Source: Rhipidocladum racemiflorum
Taxonomy: Eukaryota > Streptophyta > Magnoliopsida > Poales > Poaceae
Assembly (NCBI GenBank): GCA_036346355.1
Contig: CM070581.1
Coordinates: 8,866,001 to 8,930,000 of the forward strand
Direction: 5' to 3'
Length of the DNA: 64,000 nucleotides
This document shows, in pieces, positions 45,667 through 58,198 of this stretch; position 1 is the first letter of the stretch, and the number at the start of each line of letters is the position of its first letter. The translations under genes were made by a program, and so were the position numbers. The notes beneath the pieces were generated by a model. That model ran no database searches. It was not told where the DNA came from and worked only from the letters and a program-made list of their open reading frames with translations.

Positions 45667-46800
45667 ATGGTGAACACCCGTGGGAACTTTGGAAGCAATG
45701 GGAGTGGATCTCGCCAAATGTAAAACCCCAATGATGGAGCACCGACCGCCACCGGATGTGCAGAATTTTGGAGCATTTCTTCTTTGCTCGCACCCGGATT
45801 GATGCATGCTATGATGCAACAAATGCAGCACGTCATCGCCAGGCCATCGCTAATCAAGTTAATCGGGGACCACGCCGTAATACAAGGCCGTCGAGTTCAT
45901 GAGGACTCACCCACCCACTTTCTTCCGAAATGCCAATCCATTGGAGGCCGATGATTGGTTAAGATCAATTGAGAGGAAGCTACACATAGCTCAATGCATA
46001 GGGAATGAGAAGGTACTTTACGCTTCTCATCGCTTGGAAGGAACATTGCCAGAATGGTGGGAGAACTTCGTGCCACGCAGAGAACCCTCAAGATATCACT
46101 TGGGAGGAGTTCACAATGCATTCGACAAAGATCACGTGCTGAAGGAATTATGGACCTTAAGAAGGAGGAGTTCAGAGCATCAAGCAAGGTAATCACCGAT
46201 GGCCGACTACCGAACAAGTTCACACATCTAGCACGCTACGAACCGGAGGATGTAGCGACAGATATATCCAGTCAGTCGCGTTTTATGAAGGGACTTAACT
46301 CAGTATTGCAAGTAGGTTTTATCTCCCACACCTTTCCTGATTTCCAAGAGTTGGTGAATAAGGCACTTATTCTTGAGGACAAGCGCAAGGCCCGGAGGAG
46401 AACAGAAGCGCAGGATGCAACAAAGCAAGGATCACGTCGAGGAGCGCAGCGCTTGAGAGTTGCACCAAATCAATTCTTGATTCCAACCACGAGAATGCAA
46501 CAAGGGCACCATCCCCAAGCACCAAGACACATCAATCGTAACTACTGCACCCAGCCCCGCTTAGAAACGCTACCCAGGCGATCGGCAAGGAACAAGTGAG
46601 ACGCCATTACAAGCGCAACGAGCCAGGACACTTTGCCAACAGCTGCCCAAAGAAGACCGCAGAGCGACCCGATTCGCTTCAATCTAGGAACCACCCAGCT
46701 AGGACGCCAAAGACCAGAGCCACACCCCAGGCGTGGTGAGAGGCCGAGTCAACCATGTCACCGCAGATGCACTGCAGAATGCTACGGACGTCAGTCTTGG
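45667..46800 (+). pseudogene. gag region of the chromovirus, frameshifted
   Basis: The ATG at 45667 opens MVNTRGNFGSNGSGSRQM, a typical Tekay gag start, then the frame breaks. Gag-like fragments follow in changing frames: PLEADDWLRSIERKLHIA (about 45930-45990), LPEWWENF (about 46045) and a nucleocapsid knuckle remnant (YKRNEPGHFANSCP, about 46605-46650) in which the first cysteines are changed. It normally forms the virus-like particle. A further open piece upstream (44681-44760) may be untranslated leader. Confidence 0.75.
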
Positions 46801-47200
46801 GTAAGTTACTTGTTAACTCGCAGACCTGCAATGATTTTGTTTGACTCTCGAGCTTCGCATTCGCTTGTTTCGCAAGGCTTTGCTACTAGAAATGACTTGA
46901 GAATGGCAAGACTTAAGTGCATGCTTTTAGTTCAAACCCACTGGTTCCGAACTCCGAGCGGAAGTAGGATGTTCCGGTGAGAATACTAATAGATGGAATA
47001 GAGTTCCTAGCAAACCTTATAATTTTGGAGACCTGCACCTTAGATGTTATATTGGGAATGGATTGGTTATCCAAGCACAAGGTCAGATTGGATTGTGGAC
47101 GAAGGACTATCTCGATTGAGAGCCCGTGTGGGAAGAAAGTGGAATTTCAAGCCACCGCAGCTAGAGATGGACAGCTTGATGGTTAACGCATACCAAGGCA
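46801..47200 (+). pseudogene. Aspartic protease region of the chromovirus
   Basis: MILFDSRASHSLVSQGFA (about 46832-46885) corresponds to the protease active-site segment. The expected Gly of the D-S/T-G triad reads Arg. A later LDVILGMDWLSKHKVRLDC (47041-47098) is the conserved C-terminal half. The piece between is frameshifted. Confidence 0.8.
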
Positions 47201-47221
47201 ATCAAGATAGAGGATGTCCCA

Positions 47222-48170
47222 GTGGTAAATGAGTACCCGATGTTTTTCCGAAGATCTACCTGGTATGCCGCAGACAGGGACATAGAGTTTGTGATAGAGC
47301 TTGTACAGTACAAGACCGATAGCAAAGAGACCCTATCGGATGTCTACCGAGGAGTTGGTAGAAATGAAGAAACAAATAGAGGAGTTAATGGAGAAAGGAT
47401 TTATCGTACCAAGTTAGTCGCCGTGGGGAGCACCGCTTTGTTTGTCAAGAAGAAGGACGGGAGTTTCGGGATGTGCATCGACTACCGTGCACTCAATGAA
47501 GTCACCGTGAAGAATAAGTATCCGCTACCCAGGATTGATGATTTGTTTGATCAGTTAAGAGGAGCCGGAGTTTTCTCCAAGATTGATCTCGAGATCGGAT
47601 ACCATCGATTGAAGATCCGATCGAGAGGATATTCAAGACTGCATTCTCGTCAAGATATGGACATTACGAGTTTCTGATTATGTCCTTTGGGCCGATTTAA
47701 TGCGCCACTTATTTCATGAATATGATGAATAAGGTGTTCATGGAATATTTGGACAAGTTTGTAAATGCGTGTTCATAGACGATATCCTAATCTACTCCAA
47801 GACAGAGGATGAACATGCCGAACACTTAAGGCGAAGTTTTGGAAAAGCCGAGGAACAAGAACTTTTCGCCAAGTTCAAGAAGTGTGATTTTTGGAAAGAC
47901 AAGGTGGAGTTTCTTGGACATGTAATGACCGCAGAAGGAGTCGCCAGAGATCCAAGCAAAGTAGAAGGCGTGTTACATTGGGAGCAACCAAGACTGTGAC
48001 TCAGATTCGAGTTTCCTTGGAATGGCGAGGATACTACCGCCGTTTCATCGAAGGCTTTTCGACAATTGCAAAACCTCTTACGCAATTGCTTTGAAGAAGG
48101 AAAAGAAGTTTGCATGGACGCTTGAGAATGTGAGGAAGGATTTCAGAGTCAAGAAGCGATTGACATCGGC
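47222..48170 (+). pseudogene. Reverse transcriptase region of the chromovirus, frameshifted
   Basis: Reading in several frames: VKKKDGSFGMCIDYRALNE (about 47444-47500), KYPLPRIDDLFDQLRGAGVF (about 47516-47575), the catalytic FIDDILIYSKT (about 47770-47805) and FLGHVMTAEGV (about 47910-47943). These are standard Ty3-gypsy RT blocks. Stops and small shifts near 47600-47760 and 48000 break it. Confidence 0.85.
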
Positions 48171-48173
48171 AGA

Positions 48174-48560
48174 GTGTTAGTTCTACCTGATGTTGCTCAA
48201 AGCTTCGATATTTATTGTGACGATCGCGCCAAGGACTTGGATGTGTCTTTGTCAGAATGGAAAGGTCGCCGCTATGCATCAAGGCAGTTGAGGCCGCATG
48301 AGGAAAATTATCCGACACATGACCTAGAGTTAGCCGCCGTAGTGCATGCTTTGAAGATATGGCGTCACTATCTGATTGGAAACAGATGTGAGGTGTATAC
48401 GGATCATAAGAGCCTTAAGTACATATTCACCCAGTCGGATCTGAATATGAGGCAAAGGAGATGGCTAGAGTTGATCAAGGACTATAATGTTGGAATTCAT
48501 TACCATCCCGGGAAGGCCAACGTAGTAGCCGATGCCTTGAGTCGGAAAAGCCATACCGTG
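48174..48560 (+). pseudogene. RNase H region of the chromovirus
   Basis: An open stretch containing YASRQLRPHEENYPTHDLEL, AAVVHALKIWRHYL, VYTDHKSLKYIF and HYHPGKANVVADALSRK, the classic gypsy RNase H order. It is preceded by a frame change. It normally degrades the RNA template during reverse transcription. Confidence 0.9.
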
Positions 48561-48639
48561 AGTGCGTTGCTAGCCACAAGTCAGGATGAGTTATGTAAGG
48601 ATTTTCAGAAGATGAAGATTGAGGTTGTACCTAGCGGAT

Positions 48640-49570
48640 TCTTGGCCGCATTAGAAGTAAAGCCTACCTTAGAGGATCAGATCCGAGAAGGACAGAAGGA
48701 TGATGACAAGATCCGCAGGATTAAGTCCATCAAGGAGGAAGGCAGGGCAGAGGACTTCAAATTGGATGAACAAGGCACGTTATGGATGAAGGATCGCATT
48801 TGTGTGCCTAACAAAAAGGAGTTAAAGCAGCTGATTTTGGAAGAAGCCCATGACTCCAAGTACTGATTCATCCCGAAGCGCCAAGATGTATCAGATCTCA
48901 AGGAGAGATTCGGTGGCCGAGTATGAAACGTGAAGTTGCCGAGCATGTTGCATTGTGCGGCGTATGCCCGAGAGAGTCAAGGCAATGCATCGAGACCAGC
49001 GAGGATTGCTACAAATTTACCGAAAATACCTGAGTGGAAGTGGGAGGAAATCGGAATGGATTTCATTACCGGTTTGCCGAAGACTCAAGGAGGTTATGAC
49101 TCCATATGGGTTATAGTGGATCGCTTGACCAAAGTAGCCATTTTATCCCCGTGAAGACCACTTACTCGGAGATAAATTAGCAATTATACATGATCGAGGA
49201 TTGTTTGTTTGCACGGAGTGCCAAAGAGGATTGTATCGGACAGAGGTACCCAATTTACCTCAAGATTCGGAATAAGTTGCATGAAGCTCTGGGACCCGTT
49301 TGAACTTCAAGATGCCTTATCATCCATGCATCGGATGGACAGACCGAAAGAGTCAACCAGATTCGGAAGATATGTTAAGAGCTTGTGCATTGGCTTATGC
49401 TACCTCTTGGGATAAGAGTTTGCCGTATGCCGAGTTCGATTACAACAATAGTTATCAGGCTAGTTTACGATGTCACCTTTCGAGGCCTTTGTATGGTCGA
49501 CCCTGTCGGACGCCATTGAATTGGAATGAGACCGTGAGCGCCGTGTCTTTGGACCTGATATTCTTCAAGA
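48640..49570 (+). pseudogene. Integrase region of the chromovirus, frameshifted
   Basis: KKELKQLILEEAHDSKY near 48810-48863 is the start of the zinc-binding segment. WKWEEIGMDFITGLPKTQGG (about 49037-49096) and VDRLTKVA are the core start; HGVPKRIVSDRGTQFTSRF (49210-49268) and DMLRACALAYATSWDKSLPY (about 49370-49430) follow. Frame changes occur near 48865, 49155, 49270 and 49560. Confidence 0.85.
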
Positions 49571-49849
49571 GGTGAAGAGCGGATCGCTATGATTAGGAAA
49601 GGTTGAAGATAGCCCAATCTCGACAAAAGAGTTATCTTGACAATCGTCGCCGGGATTTGAGTTTTGAACCGTAAGACTTTGTATACCTCGAGTTACGCCT
49701 CTCGGGGAGTTAAGAGGTTCCATGCCAAAGGGAAACTTGCACCCGTTATGTTGGACCATTTAAGATTTTGAGCCGCAGAGGCGAAGTTGCTTATCACCGG
49801 AGTTGCCATTCGTTGGCAAGAGTACATGATGTATTCCATGTGTCCTAGC

Positions 49850-50083
49850 TTAAAGAAGTGTCTCCGAGTTCCTAAGGAACAGACACCGTTAGAATCAATT
49901 GAGTTGCAAGAGGACTTGACTTATAAGGAGCATCCCGTGAGGATTCTAGACACAATGGATCGGGAAACTAGAAACAAGTCAACCCGTTTCTGTAGAGTTC
50001 AGTGGAGCAACCACGAAGAAAGTGAAGCGACTTGGGAGCGCGAGGAGGATTTGAAGAAAGAGTTTCCAAACCTATTCCTTTAG
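49850..50083 (+). pseudogene. Chromodomain end of the chromovirus polyprotein
   Basis: The open piece reads RVPKEQTPLESIELQEDLTY, then HPVRILDTMDRETRN and FCRVQWSNHEESEATWERE before a stop at 50081-50083. The pattern of a short strand, VQW and EATWE is the group-II chromodomain of Tekay/Del integrases, thought to steer insertion to heterochromatin. Confidence 0.85.
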
Positions 50084-50115
50084 TAAGCCCTGAATCTCGG
50101 GGACGAGATTCTATT

Positions 50116-50127
50116 AAGGGGGGGAGG
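50116..50127 (+). other. Polypurine tract of the chromovirus
   Basis: A purine run, aaggggggggag plus g, lies immediately before the 3' LTR and primes plus-strand synthesis in this class. Confidence 0.85.
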
Positions 50128-50129
50128 TT

Positions 50130-53100
50130 TGTAACATCCCAAAATTTTGCTTTTCTTAAATTCATGTGTGATTTGACACTTTGGTGAATTTTTGGAATTT
50201 TCTGGAATTTATTTGGGTTTATTTGGAATTTATTTGAATTTATTCCATTTTGAAATAATTAAAGAATTTAATTTTGCAAATAAAATTTTGTTGGAAATAT
50301 TTTATTCGAGTCCAAAATGATCCAAAATATTTTCCAATTTTTCTCGAATTTTTCTCGAGTCATTTGCTATTTTTAATGAATTAAATGAATTATCGGGAAT
50401 TATTTTAAATATTAATTATTTGGAAAAGGACCGACCGGTCGGTTACTATTCCTCGGGTCCGAAGTCGGACTCGAGTCCGACCGAACCCGACCGAGCCCTT
50501 TTGATTCGGTCGAACCGTCAGCCGAACTCCAACTTCTAACCCTGGACCCACGGCCGTTGGATCTTGATCCAACGGCCAGGCGTCTTGCGCGTCAGCGAGA
50601 GCATGTGGACCGTCCGATGCGGGACACGTGGGCGGCATCCGGTCGTCGTCCTCATCCGAATCCGAAGCGGTGATCTCCGCCGTGGCCGGCGGGACACGGT
50701 TAGGGCTTGGTTTCAGCGCAAGCGCCGGGCTATTTAATGCCCGGGAAGCGGCCGAGGTTCGCCCTTGCCCTGCGCACAACTTGCCCGGCCGCCACCTCTG
50801 CCGCGTCTCGCCGTGCTCCGCGATTCCTCGCCGGTTGCTTTGCGCCGCCGCTGGTTTTGGTCAGCTCTTGCGCCGTCGAGCCACCTCCTCCGCGCACCCA
50901 AGTCCCGATTCGTGATCCGGACCGAGACGCCGCAGACCGACCTCTCCCTTCGCCGGATCTACTCCGTTGCGCCGTCCGTGTGTCGTCGTCCTCAAGTCCG
51001 GCCAGACCTCGCCAACCAGCGCCGCGCGACAGCTGGCCTGTCGCCCGCTCGATCACCATCCGACGATCACGGTGAGTCCACGTTTCCACTGAGGCTTTAG
51101 AAGACCAGGTTGGATCTAGACCGTTGGATCAAGATCCAACGGCCCACGATCGTCACGTGTTGGAAACTGCGTTAACCTAGGGTAGATCTAGACCGTTGGA
51201 TCTAGATCTAACGGCCGTGATCATGCCACGTAGCCACCACCGCGCCGTGCGTTGAGTCACTGACAGGCCGGGCCCGCGTGCCAGCGGCCGAACCTGGGCG
51301 TGACTGCGTGTCACTGACATGCGGGGCCGCATGTCAGTGCCTCGCCCGAGAGAGCCTCACCGTGCACGTGACTCCACCGACGGTGGGACCCGCGTGTCAC
51401 CTCTCAGAGCCGTGAGGCCGCGCCCACCATGGGCCGGGGCGTCACCGTGGACCCGATCCATGGACCGAGACACGTGGCGACACCGGAGCATGCCACGTGG
51501 CATGATGACGCCATGATGACGTCATCGTGGAGACCGGTCTTTGGCGTCGGCCAGGTCACCGTGGACCAATCACAGTCGACACGTGTCATTCTTGGCGCAA
51601 TAATTAATTTCCGAAAAAGAAAATGATTTATTAATTCAAATAATGATTTCAAATTTAGATTCAAACTTCAAACGCTTATAACTTTTGCGTTTCAACTCCG
51701 ATTTGAGCGATTCAAATTTCTAAATTTGTATAAAATTGAGATCTACCTAAATATGAATTTTATTTAATTTTTGGACTAAAGTTTTTCTCTGTAAAATTAT
51801 TTAATTGATTATTTAAACTTTAAATAATCATAACTTTTGCGTTTTAACTCCAAATTTGACGATTCCAGTTTCTAAAAATCCAGAAAATTATGTTCTCTCT
51901 GTTTATGGATTTTATTTGGAGTTTTGGGATCTTTTTGCCTATTGTTTATTTGTGTATTTGCTATTTGCACGCTTTACGAGTAGACGTTGAAGTGCCGGAG
52001 GGATTCGAAGGAGAAGTATTGACTCAGGATCCAACTCAAGACCAAGAGCAAGTGCTTTTTGAAGGCAAGTTGTGCTTTGACCATATTGATCCTATTTCGA
52101 AATCTATTTTGATTTAAACTATTGCATGCTAGTTCAATTAGAAAGATACTTTGTTTTAAACATGGGGGTTAGATAAATACCAATTTGCTATATGACACCT
52201 TGATTACTTAAGTATGTGCCATGACCTTTTGTCACCCTAGTTGTGGTTTACTAGTTGGACATTACTAAATTGCCAACATGGGTTTAGATCGTTGTAGTAT
52301 CTTTGCTTAGACACACTTTCGTGCTCATGACATGATTTTTGGACAATCAAATGCTAATATTGACTTAATGATATATTGAACCTGTTTTGGAAAAGTATCA
52401 TGTGATGTTGATGGCACGTGGTGCATGGTAATCAACTGGGGTTTGATAAACAGATTTCGACCGGGGCATGTGGCAAGAGTAATCAGGTGGGCCAGTGTGG
52501 CATTGGGAGTGTTGATTTGGTTTTTCGGGTAGTCTTGCCCTGGTCACTCTAAGGACTTAACCTTGCAAGCCTTTGAACTGGGTCATACTTGCAACCACAT
52601 GGCTGGAATGGGACGGCCCTAGTTGACTAAGTCGCTAAGGACTCACTTGTGGAGCCTCAGGGTGTCAGTTACACCGTTTGTGTGATTGTACGGGGGAGCG
52701 TATCGTGGCTGTGGCCAGGTACCCATCTAACGGTGTGTTGGTCCCATACTTCGCCTTGGCTAAGGGAAGGGATGGTGTAGAGCACGTACCGGAGAGGACC
52801 ACCTGTGTTGTTTGAGGCTTCCGAAAGGCTTTGTTATGAACTCGCCTTTGTGGTGTTTGACTGTATCTTGTGGGTAAAGTGCATAACCTCTGCAGAGTGT
52901 AGAATCTATTTGAATAGCCGAGTCCACGGATCGACAATGCTCGAATTACAGTCAAGGGTTAGATTTTTACGAAAATAACTTGGTTTTGAAAAGATGGGCT
53001 CGGTTTAACAAGGAAGATGATGGAAATATGGTTTAGGATGGGAAAAATGTTTATTAAACTTCTTGAAAAGTTATTTATGCTTTACTTATTTCTACCGCTT

Positions 53101-53601
53101 TGAATCTACTTATATTACTTGTCAAAAGTCAAGCATCGCAAATATACCCTGAGCTACTCCTTTGTACTAAGCCATGCATATAGTATATTAGCTTGCATTC
53201 TGTGCATGACTTGTCGAGTACCAAGTACTCACCCTTGCCTCAACACAATACCGTTGAAGAGGAGACTACGCCCGATTCGGAGGAGGAACTCCAAGAGGAC
53301 CCGGCTACTTAGGGGATGCGAGCCCGATCGGTTGCTGTGGTATACTGGATGGCGCCACGAAGTTTATTTGATTTTCCGCTGCTATTGATTCTCTCTGAAT
53401 AAGTTTCGCCCTACGAGGCATATATTTGTAACTTGGCCATAAGGTCGAGTAACCAGTTTGGTTATTTAAATAAAGTACTTTGATAATATCGATTGGTATG
53501 ATTGTGATATTTACCGATGTTAAGACTGTGTGCACTAGCGCGTTCCTGGACTAGTGCTGAATACACAGAGGGTCCGGATTTGCAAATTCGGGGTCCCGAC
53601 A
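50130..53601 (+). repeat. 3' LTR of the chromovirus
   Basis: Partner of 40999-44461. The first ~210 bp are identical to the 5' LTR; differences cluster in GC-rich parts. It carries the same palindromes (50551-50577, 51121-51143, 51191-51216) plus CACGTG and TGACGTCA motifs near 51493-51526. Confidence 0.95.
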
Positions 53602-55870
53602 CACGTCCTCGAGCGCTTAATCAATCAAGAGCAAACAGGCAAGCACCACCTTTGACCATATTGATTCCATACTTGTAAATTTATTTTAAATTTCCAAAAC
53701 TATTATTCATGCGTGTATATTTTGTAAATTGGCTATGTTGTGGGAAACTGGTAGATAAACCCAATTTTGGTGGTTTTCCTTAATTGAAATTGTCGTGAGA
53801 ACCTTGTTGAACCATAGGCATAGATTAGACATGTTATTAAGTGTCGAATGGGTATAATCGTTAGTAATCGCATAAGTTTAGCCATGCTATAGAATTGAGA
53901 GTATCAATTGCAGTTTGGTGGTACAATTCAATCAAAACTTCTATTGATATGAATTCTGGTTTGGAAAGTGGAGGTTTGGCAAAATGTGGGTATGTTGATA
54001 AAAATGGAAAATAGAAATAAAGCTTGTTTTGGACCGGGCGGATGTCTGAAGGTCTCGCCTGTGTCGCCCTAAGGACTTAACTTGGTACTATCAACTGAGT
54101 CCTAAAGTGCAACCACATGTGCTATTTATGGGGTAGCCCTAACTTAGTATAATTGGTGGAATTTGGGCCTTGCATGTTGGTAGGCCGAAGTAGTAGGACA
54201 GTCACCGCCGGCTCAGGTGCTGTTCGAGGTACTCCCTCTTCGTGGCATCGAGGTCGGAGTTGTTCAATACAACGGGGTATGCCTTGTTTTGGGAAAGGAC
54301 ACAATGGGGGCCCTGAATGGACCATTATTCTGGGTCAGCGCGATAGTGCCCGCTGAGTGCTTGTGGCCATCGCTGAGCCACGCGCTCGCAGTCCTAGTTG
54401 GACGAGTTGTAAAGCCACCATAGCAAGGGATGCGCATACCGCGACGCTGGTGCAAGGTTTCGAACTCTATTGGTTAGACAGGTTTTGTCACAGTCTAGCA
54501 AAACAGATACGTTTAGTATAGCGTGGTATGGTTGACATGATTGCTAGAATGTGTCATGTGGGTAAAGTGTACGTTCTCTGCAGAGATTAATTAAACTAAT
54601 CGATTAGCCGTGCTCACGGTCAAGAGCATCTTGGGAAGTAATATCAAGTATAGACTCTCAGTTTTGGGTTTTCAACTGGTTTGGAGGAAAAAAGAATTCT
54701 GGGTAGATGTGTGAATCTGGTGAGGTTTGATAAGTTGGATCTGTTCTAGCGTGTGCTCTGCGGGGCTGCTAGCGTTTGGTGGTTATCCTTGCTATGGGGA
54801 GGTTGCATCTAGTGCGTTTGCTCTTAAGGGCCGCTATTTGCTACTCTCTTGGCCATAGTGGGTTGATGTAAAGTCTCGCACGCATAGCGATGACTTTGGA
54901 TTTGGAATCTGGTCTGGAATGGAAAGGAATTGAAAGGATTTGGATATTTGGATTACGAGAGTTGGGTAGGTTGGTTATATTTATATTATACACTTGTTGG
55001 GTTTTGAATGGATGCAATAAGATTGGATTTACTAAGTGAGGTCACGATGAAACTTGAATGCTTTATGGTTTGGATTATGGTGGTACATATTTGGATACAA
55101 TGATCAAATGTTTATTTATGCTGTAACTACTTTCTTTACAACTGCTGATTTAAATTCCGTATTGTTTCGAAATATTTATTATTCTATTGCAAATAACTCT
55201 AGCTTCATGCAACTAAACTTAGTGTAGAAACCTGATCTTTAAATCAGCCTGCATTTATTAATATCACTTGCAAACACTAAAGTCTTGTGAGTACATACGT
55301 GTACTCATCGTTGCTCTAAAATTGATTAACAAGCGCAGAAGACAGTGCCGAAGGTAAAGAAGGCGAGCTCGACGAAGATCTCTACGACTCGGAGTTCGAC
55401 GGGGTTGAAGCGTAGATTAGGTTTTTTTTCAGTCACTGCTCAACCTCAGCCGTTGCCTTTGGGTATGGGAAGGCACCCTGCTGCCGTTGTTGTAGTTCCT
55501 AGTTTCTTTCTTTTGCTATTGTAGCCACTTGGCAGAATTTCTTTCTTGTATTACTAACTTGATGTAATCGAACCAGTATTAAGGTAATTGTTTTATCTGC
55601 TTGGGTGTTTTGATGCGACTTATTGTGGAATTATGTGTGTACTAGGCTACTGATCCAGGGAACTAGCATGGGACACATATCTCGGGGAAGCTCGGATTGG
55701 AATCAATTCTTTAGCATATGACCACGAGCCGAGTGCGTCGTGCCGATCGATTGGCTTCAAACCGGGTACAGTTTGTAATTAGTGATTGGTTTACTGACGG
55801 GTTGCGTTAATTCCAGTCTGACGCAACAGTAAGTACCCGAATCACTGTTACAAAGACCGGATCCCCCACA
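53602..55870 (+). mobile_element. Old solo LTR, right part
   Basis: It resumes with the CACGT duplicate and continues the order expected of a chromovirus LTR: aagagcaaacaggcaagcac, ttgaccatattgattc, then cttgtgggtaaa-like text (54555), gtgagtacatacgtgtactc (55288) and an end at ...CCCCCACA (55870). Companion of 38625-40998. No coding function. Confidence 0.7.
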
Positions 55871-55875
55871 CCCAC

Positions 55876-56717
55876 AATGAACAACTACGAACAAACTTCG
55901 GTTAATCGTAAAATTTGTCGCCTACGGTGCACCCAACTTGAAATTGTTTGAGGGGTTACCTTCACAACGACAAGGAGCACGCCGTGACACGAATGGTTTT
56001 TGAAGAGAATGTCCAAGGCATCAGGAATCATGTGAGAGCACGTCGGCGACATCCGGATCGCGTTCCGAATGCCACCGCGGTTCATGCAAACAAGGGTACA
56101 AGGAGTTGGGATGAGTTGAGGTACGTGTAGAGCAATAAGAGGGGATCCTGGTGCTCTCCTTAAATATGCTCGGGGTGGCTCGTAGAGATAGCTACAGTTT
56201 ATTTAAAGAAGAGTCCATTTTGAGTAAATCTCAATTCTATCCCGAATTAAAGGGGTTTAGGATCGGATAACCACAGGAATCAGTTGAGGATAAGGTGGCA
56301 CACGTATTGGACACGAATTCGGAGGCTAAACGTGAAGGATTGAAGCTCTCAAATTCTTCGCAATGGTGGAAGAGAGAGAACACATGGTGCTAGTTTTGGG
56401 CTAGAGGTTGAAGATGATATGACATGTGGGTCCCACCCTTTTTAATTATTTTCGAATTTAGCTGCTGCTAAAAATAAAAATGATTTAAAACGTAAATGAA
56501 GTCCAAAAATTCTGGAAAAATTATCAAAACTACTTTGGAATATTTCCAACTTACTTTAAAAATTTTGGATTTTTTTGAATTATATTTTATCTACAATAAT
56601 TTTTTTAAATGAAAATAGAAAAATAATTTCATAAATTCCAGAAAATTCAGTGATAATCATAGACAATTAGAAATAAGTGATAAAATATTATTTCGGGAAT
56701 TTGGGGATGTTACATTA
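55876..56717 (-). mobile_element. Outer minus-strand chromovirus LTR, right part with LTR start
   Basis: On the minus strand it begins TGTAACATCCCCAAATTCCC at 56717, the usual LTR start, and runs AT-rich then GC-rich down to 55876, where the old solo LTR interrupts it. It continues at 38619 and below. Its insertion broke the Copia remnant on its right. Confidence 0.7.
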
Positions 56718-57744
56718 TAAGACCCCTTGAAGTGAATAAAGCCCCTTTTTCAGACCGATGATGGATAATGAGGAAGTGTTAGGACCTTGAGTCCCATATT
56801 TAAGTGCTATTGGAGCACTTATGTATCTCGTGAATTACAAAAGGCTGATATTACATTCGCAGTAAATTTGATAGCAATACACAACGCAACCCAACCAGAA
56901 GATATTGGGATTGTGTTAAGACTTTACTCAGATACCTCCAAAATATTTAAGATCTTGAATTGTTTTTCCAAAAGAATCAAGACTTAACCATGGTGGGACA
57001 TACGGATGCTGGCTATCTGTCTGATCCCTACAATGCCAAATCTCATACTGGTTTTGTGTTTTCTTGAGGTGGTTTAGTCATTTTTTGGCGGTCTTTTAAG
57101 CAGATATTGGTAGCTACTTCTATTAACCACTCAGAGATTTTAGCTTTATATGAAGCCTCACGTTAGTGTGTTTGGCTGAGACATGTGATTAACCATACCC
57201 ATAAATTATATGGTTTTAATGCCGTCGATACCCCTGTAATTTAGATACTATTACTTGTGTTGCACAGATGCAAATAGGTTATGTAAAGAGCAATATCACG
57301 AAGCATATTGTCCCTAAATTGTTCTATGCTCACGAACTCCAAAACAATGGTGAGATAAAGATATCGCAAACTAAGTTATATGAAAATCTAGTAGATTTGT
57401 TCACTATGTCTTTGCCAAATTTTACTTTTCGAAGATGTGTTAGTGGCATTGGAATGAGACAACTTAGAGATATGTAGAGTTTAGGGGGAGTGAATCCCTG
57501 AACTATGACTCTTTTTGCATGATCCTGAAAATCATATTTATATGCTGAAGATTATAAGTTGTGCTCTTTTTTCCCTTAGAGAGTTTTCCTAAAGTTTCGC
57601 ACATGAAGGTTTTTAATGAGGCAACTAGTGTAACATGGAGTGTGAGTGTAATATACTATTTTCTCTATCCCTTTTTTCCCACTAGGTTTTTGGGAGGAGT
57701 TTTAACGATAAATGTGCATTACGCGGTATTCGCCCCAGCAGGAG
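56718..57744 (+). pseudogene. Ty1/Copia RNase H end, decayed
   Basis: Copia RNase H blocks are readable in several frames: LVGYTDAGYLSDPYNAKSHTGF (about 56990-57054, with a nearby stop), WRSFKQILVATS, then QIGYVKSNITKHI VPKLFYAHELQ (57271-57330) and GIGMRQLRD near the end. A polypurine-like tagggggag occurs at 57481-57490 and cagcaggag at 57736-57744. The 5' part of pol is lost at the junction with the outer LTR. Confidence 0.85.
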
Positions 57745-57941
57745 TGTTATGATATAGATAAAATTCAAGTCATAATATGGAAGGACTCTATCCATTGGTG
57801 GGCGAATATGAACTTATCTACAGTTGACTTTGATTTATATTGGACATCCCCTTGTACAAAAAAATCAATCTAATAAAGAGAGAACTTTGGCCTCTACGTT
57901 GTGTGTGCTCTATACTTTGTTCTTGTAATTTCGTTGGCATG
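57745..57941 (+). mobile_element. Probable Copia 3' LTR remnant
   Basis: It starts TGTTATGATATAG directly after a purine-rich cagcaggag, the arrangement expected of a Copia 3' LTR. The end is uncertain, perhaps cgttggca at 57941. No 5' partner in the window. Confidence 0.45.
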
Positions 57942-58198
57942 TTGTCGATTTATCATAGATGAACGACTACGTTTTACAGTAGGTGCATCTGTCGATCGTG
58001 TGTGCTGTAAGACACATGGATTAAGCTAGCTGGAGATAGTGGATAGCCGGGATACACAAGCTAGAGGGAAGGGTCACAATATGTATACGGACTACCATGT
58101 GGTACGTACCATACTATACATCTCGGGAATGTATCATCATTTAGTCATAGATCACAATGAAGTTACATGACAGAAACTGAAACACCACAAGGAACATC

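Larger units (their letters stand above)
40999..53601 (+). mobile_element. Full-length Tekay/Del-type chromovirus (Ty3-gypsy), 12,603 bp
   Basis: The 5' LTR 40999-44461 (3463 bp) and 3' LTR 50130-53601 (3472 bp) start TGTAACATCCC and end GTCCCGACA. A perfect CACGT duplication flanks the element (40994-40998 and 53602-53606). A Met-tRNA primer site follows the 5' LTR, and a G-rich polypurine tract precedes the 3' LTR. The interior encodes gag, protease, RT, RNase H, integrase and a C-terminal chromodomain in that order, the Tekay/Del order. The frame is broken many times, so the copy as given is not autonomous. It is nested in the older solo LTR. LTR differences are mostly small indels at GC-rich sites, while long AT-rich blocks are identical, suggesting a recent insertion. 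Confidence 0.95.

Noticed and set aside
57481..57500. Copia 3' LTR starting right after tagggggag
   Set aside because: The following sequence lacks a TGT-type LTR start; a better start (TGTTATGATATAG) follows a second purine run at 57745.
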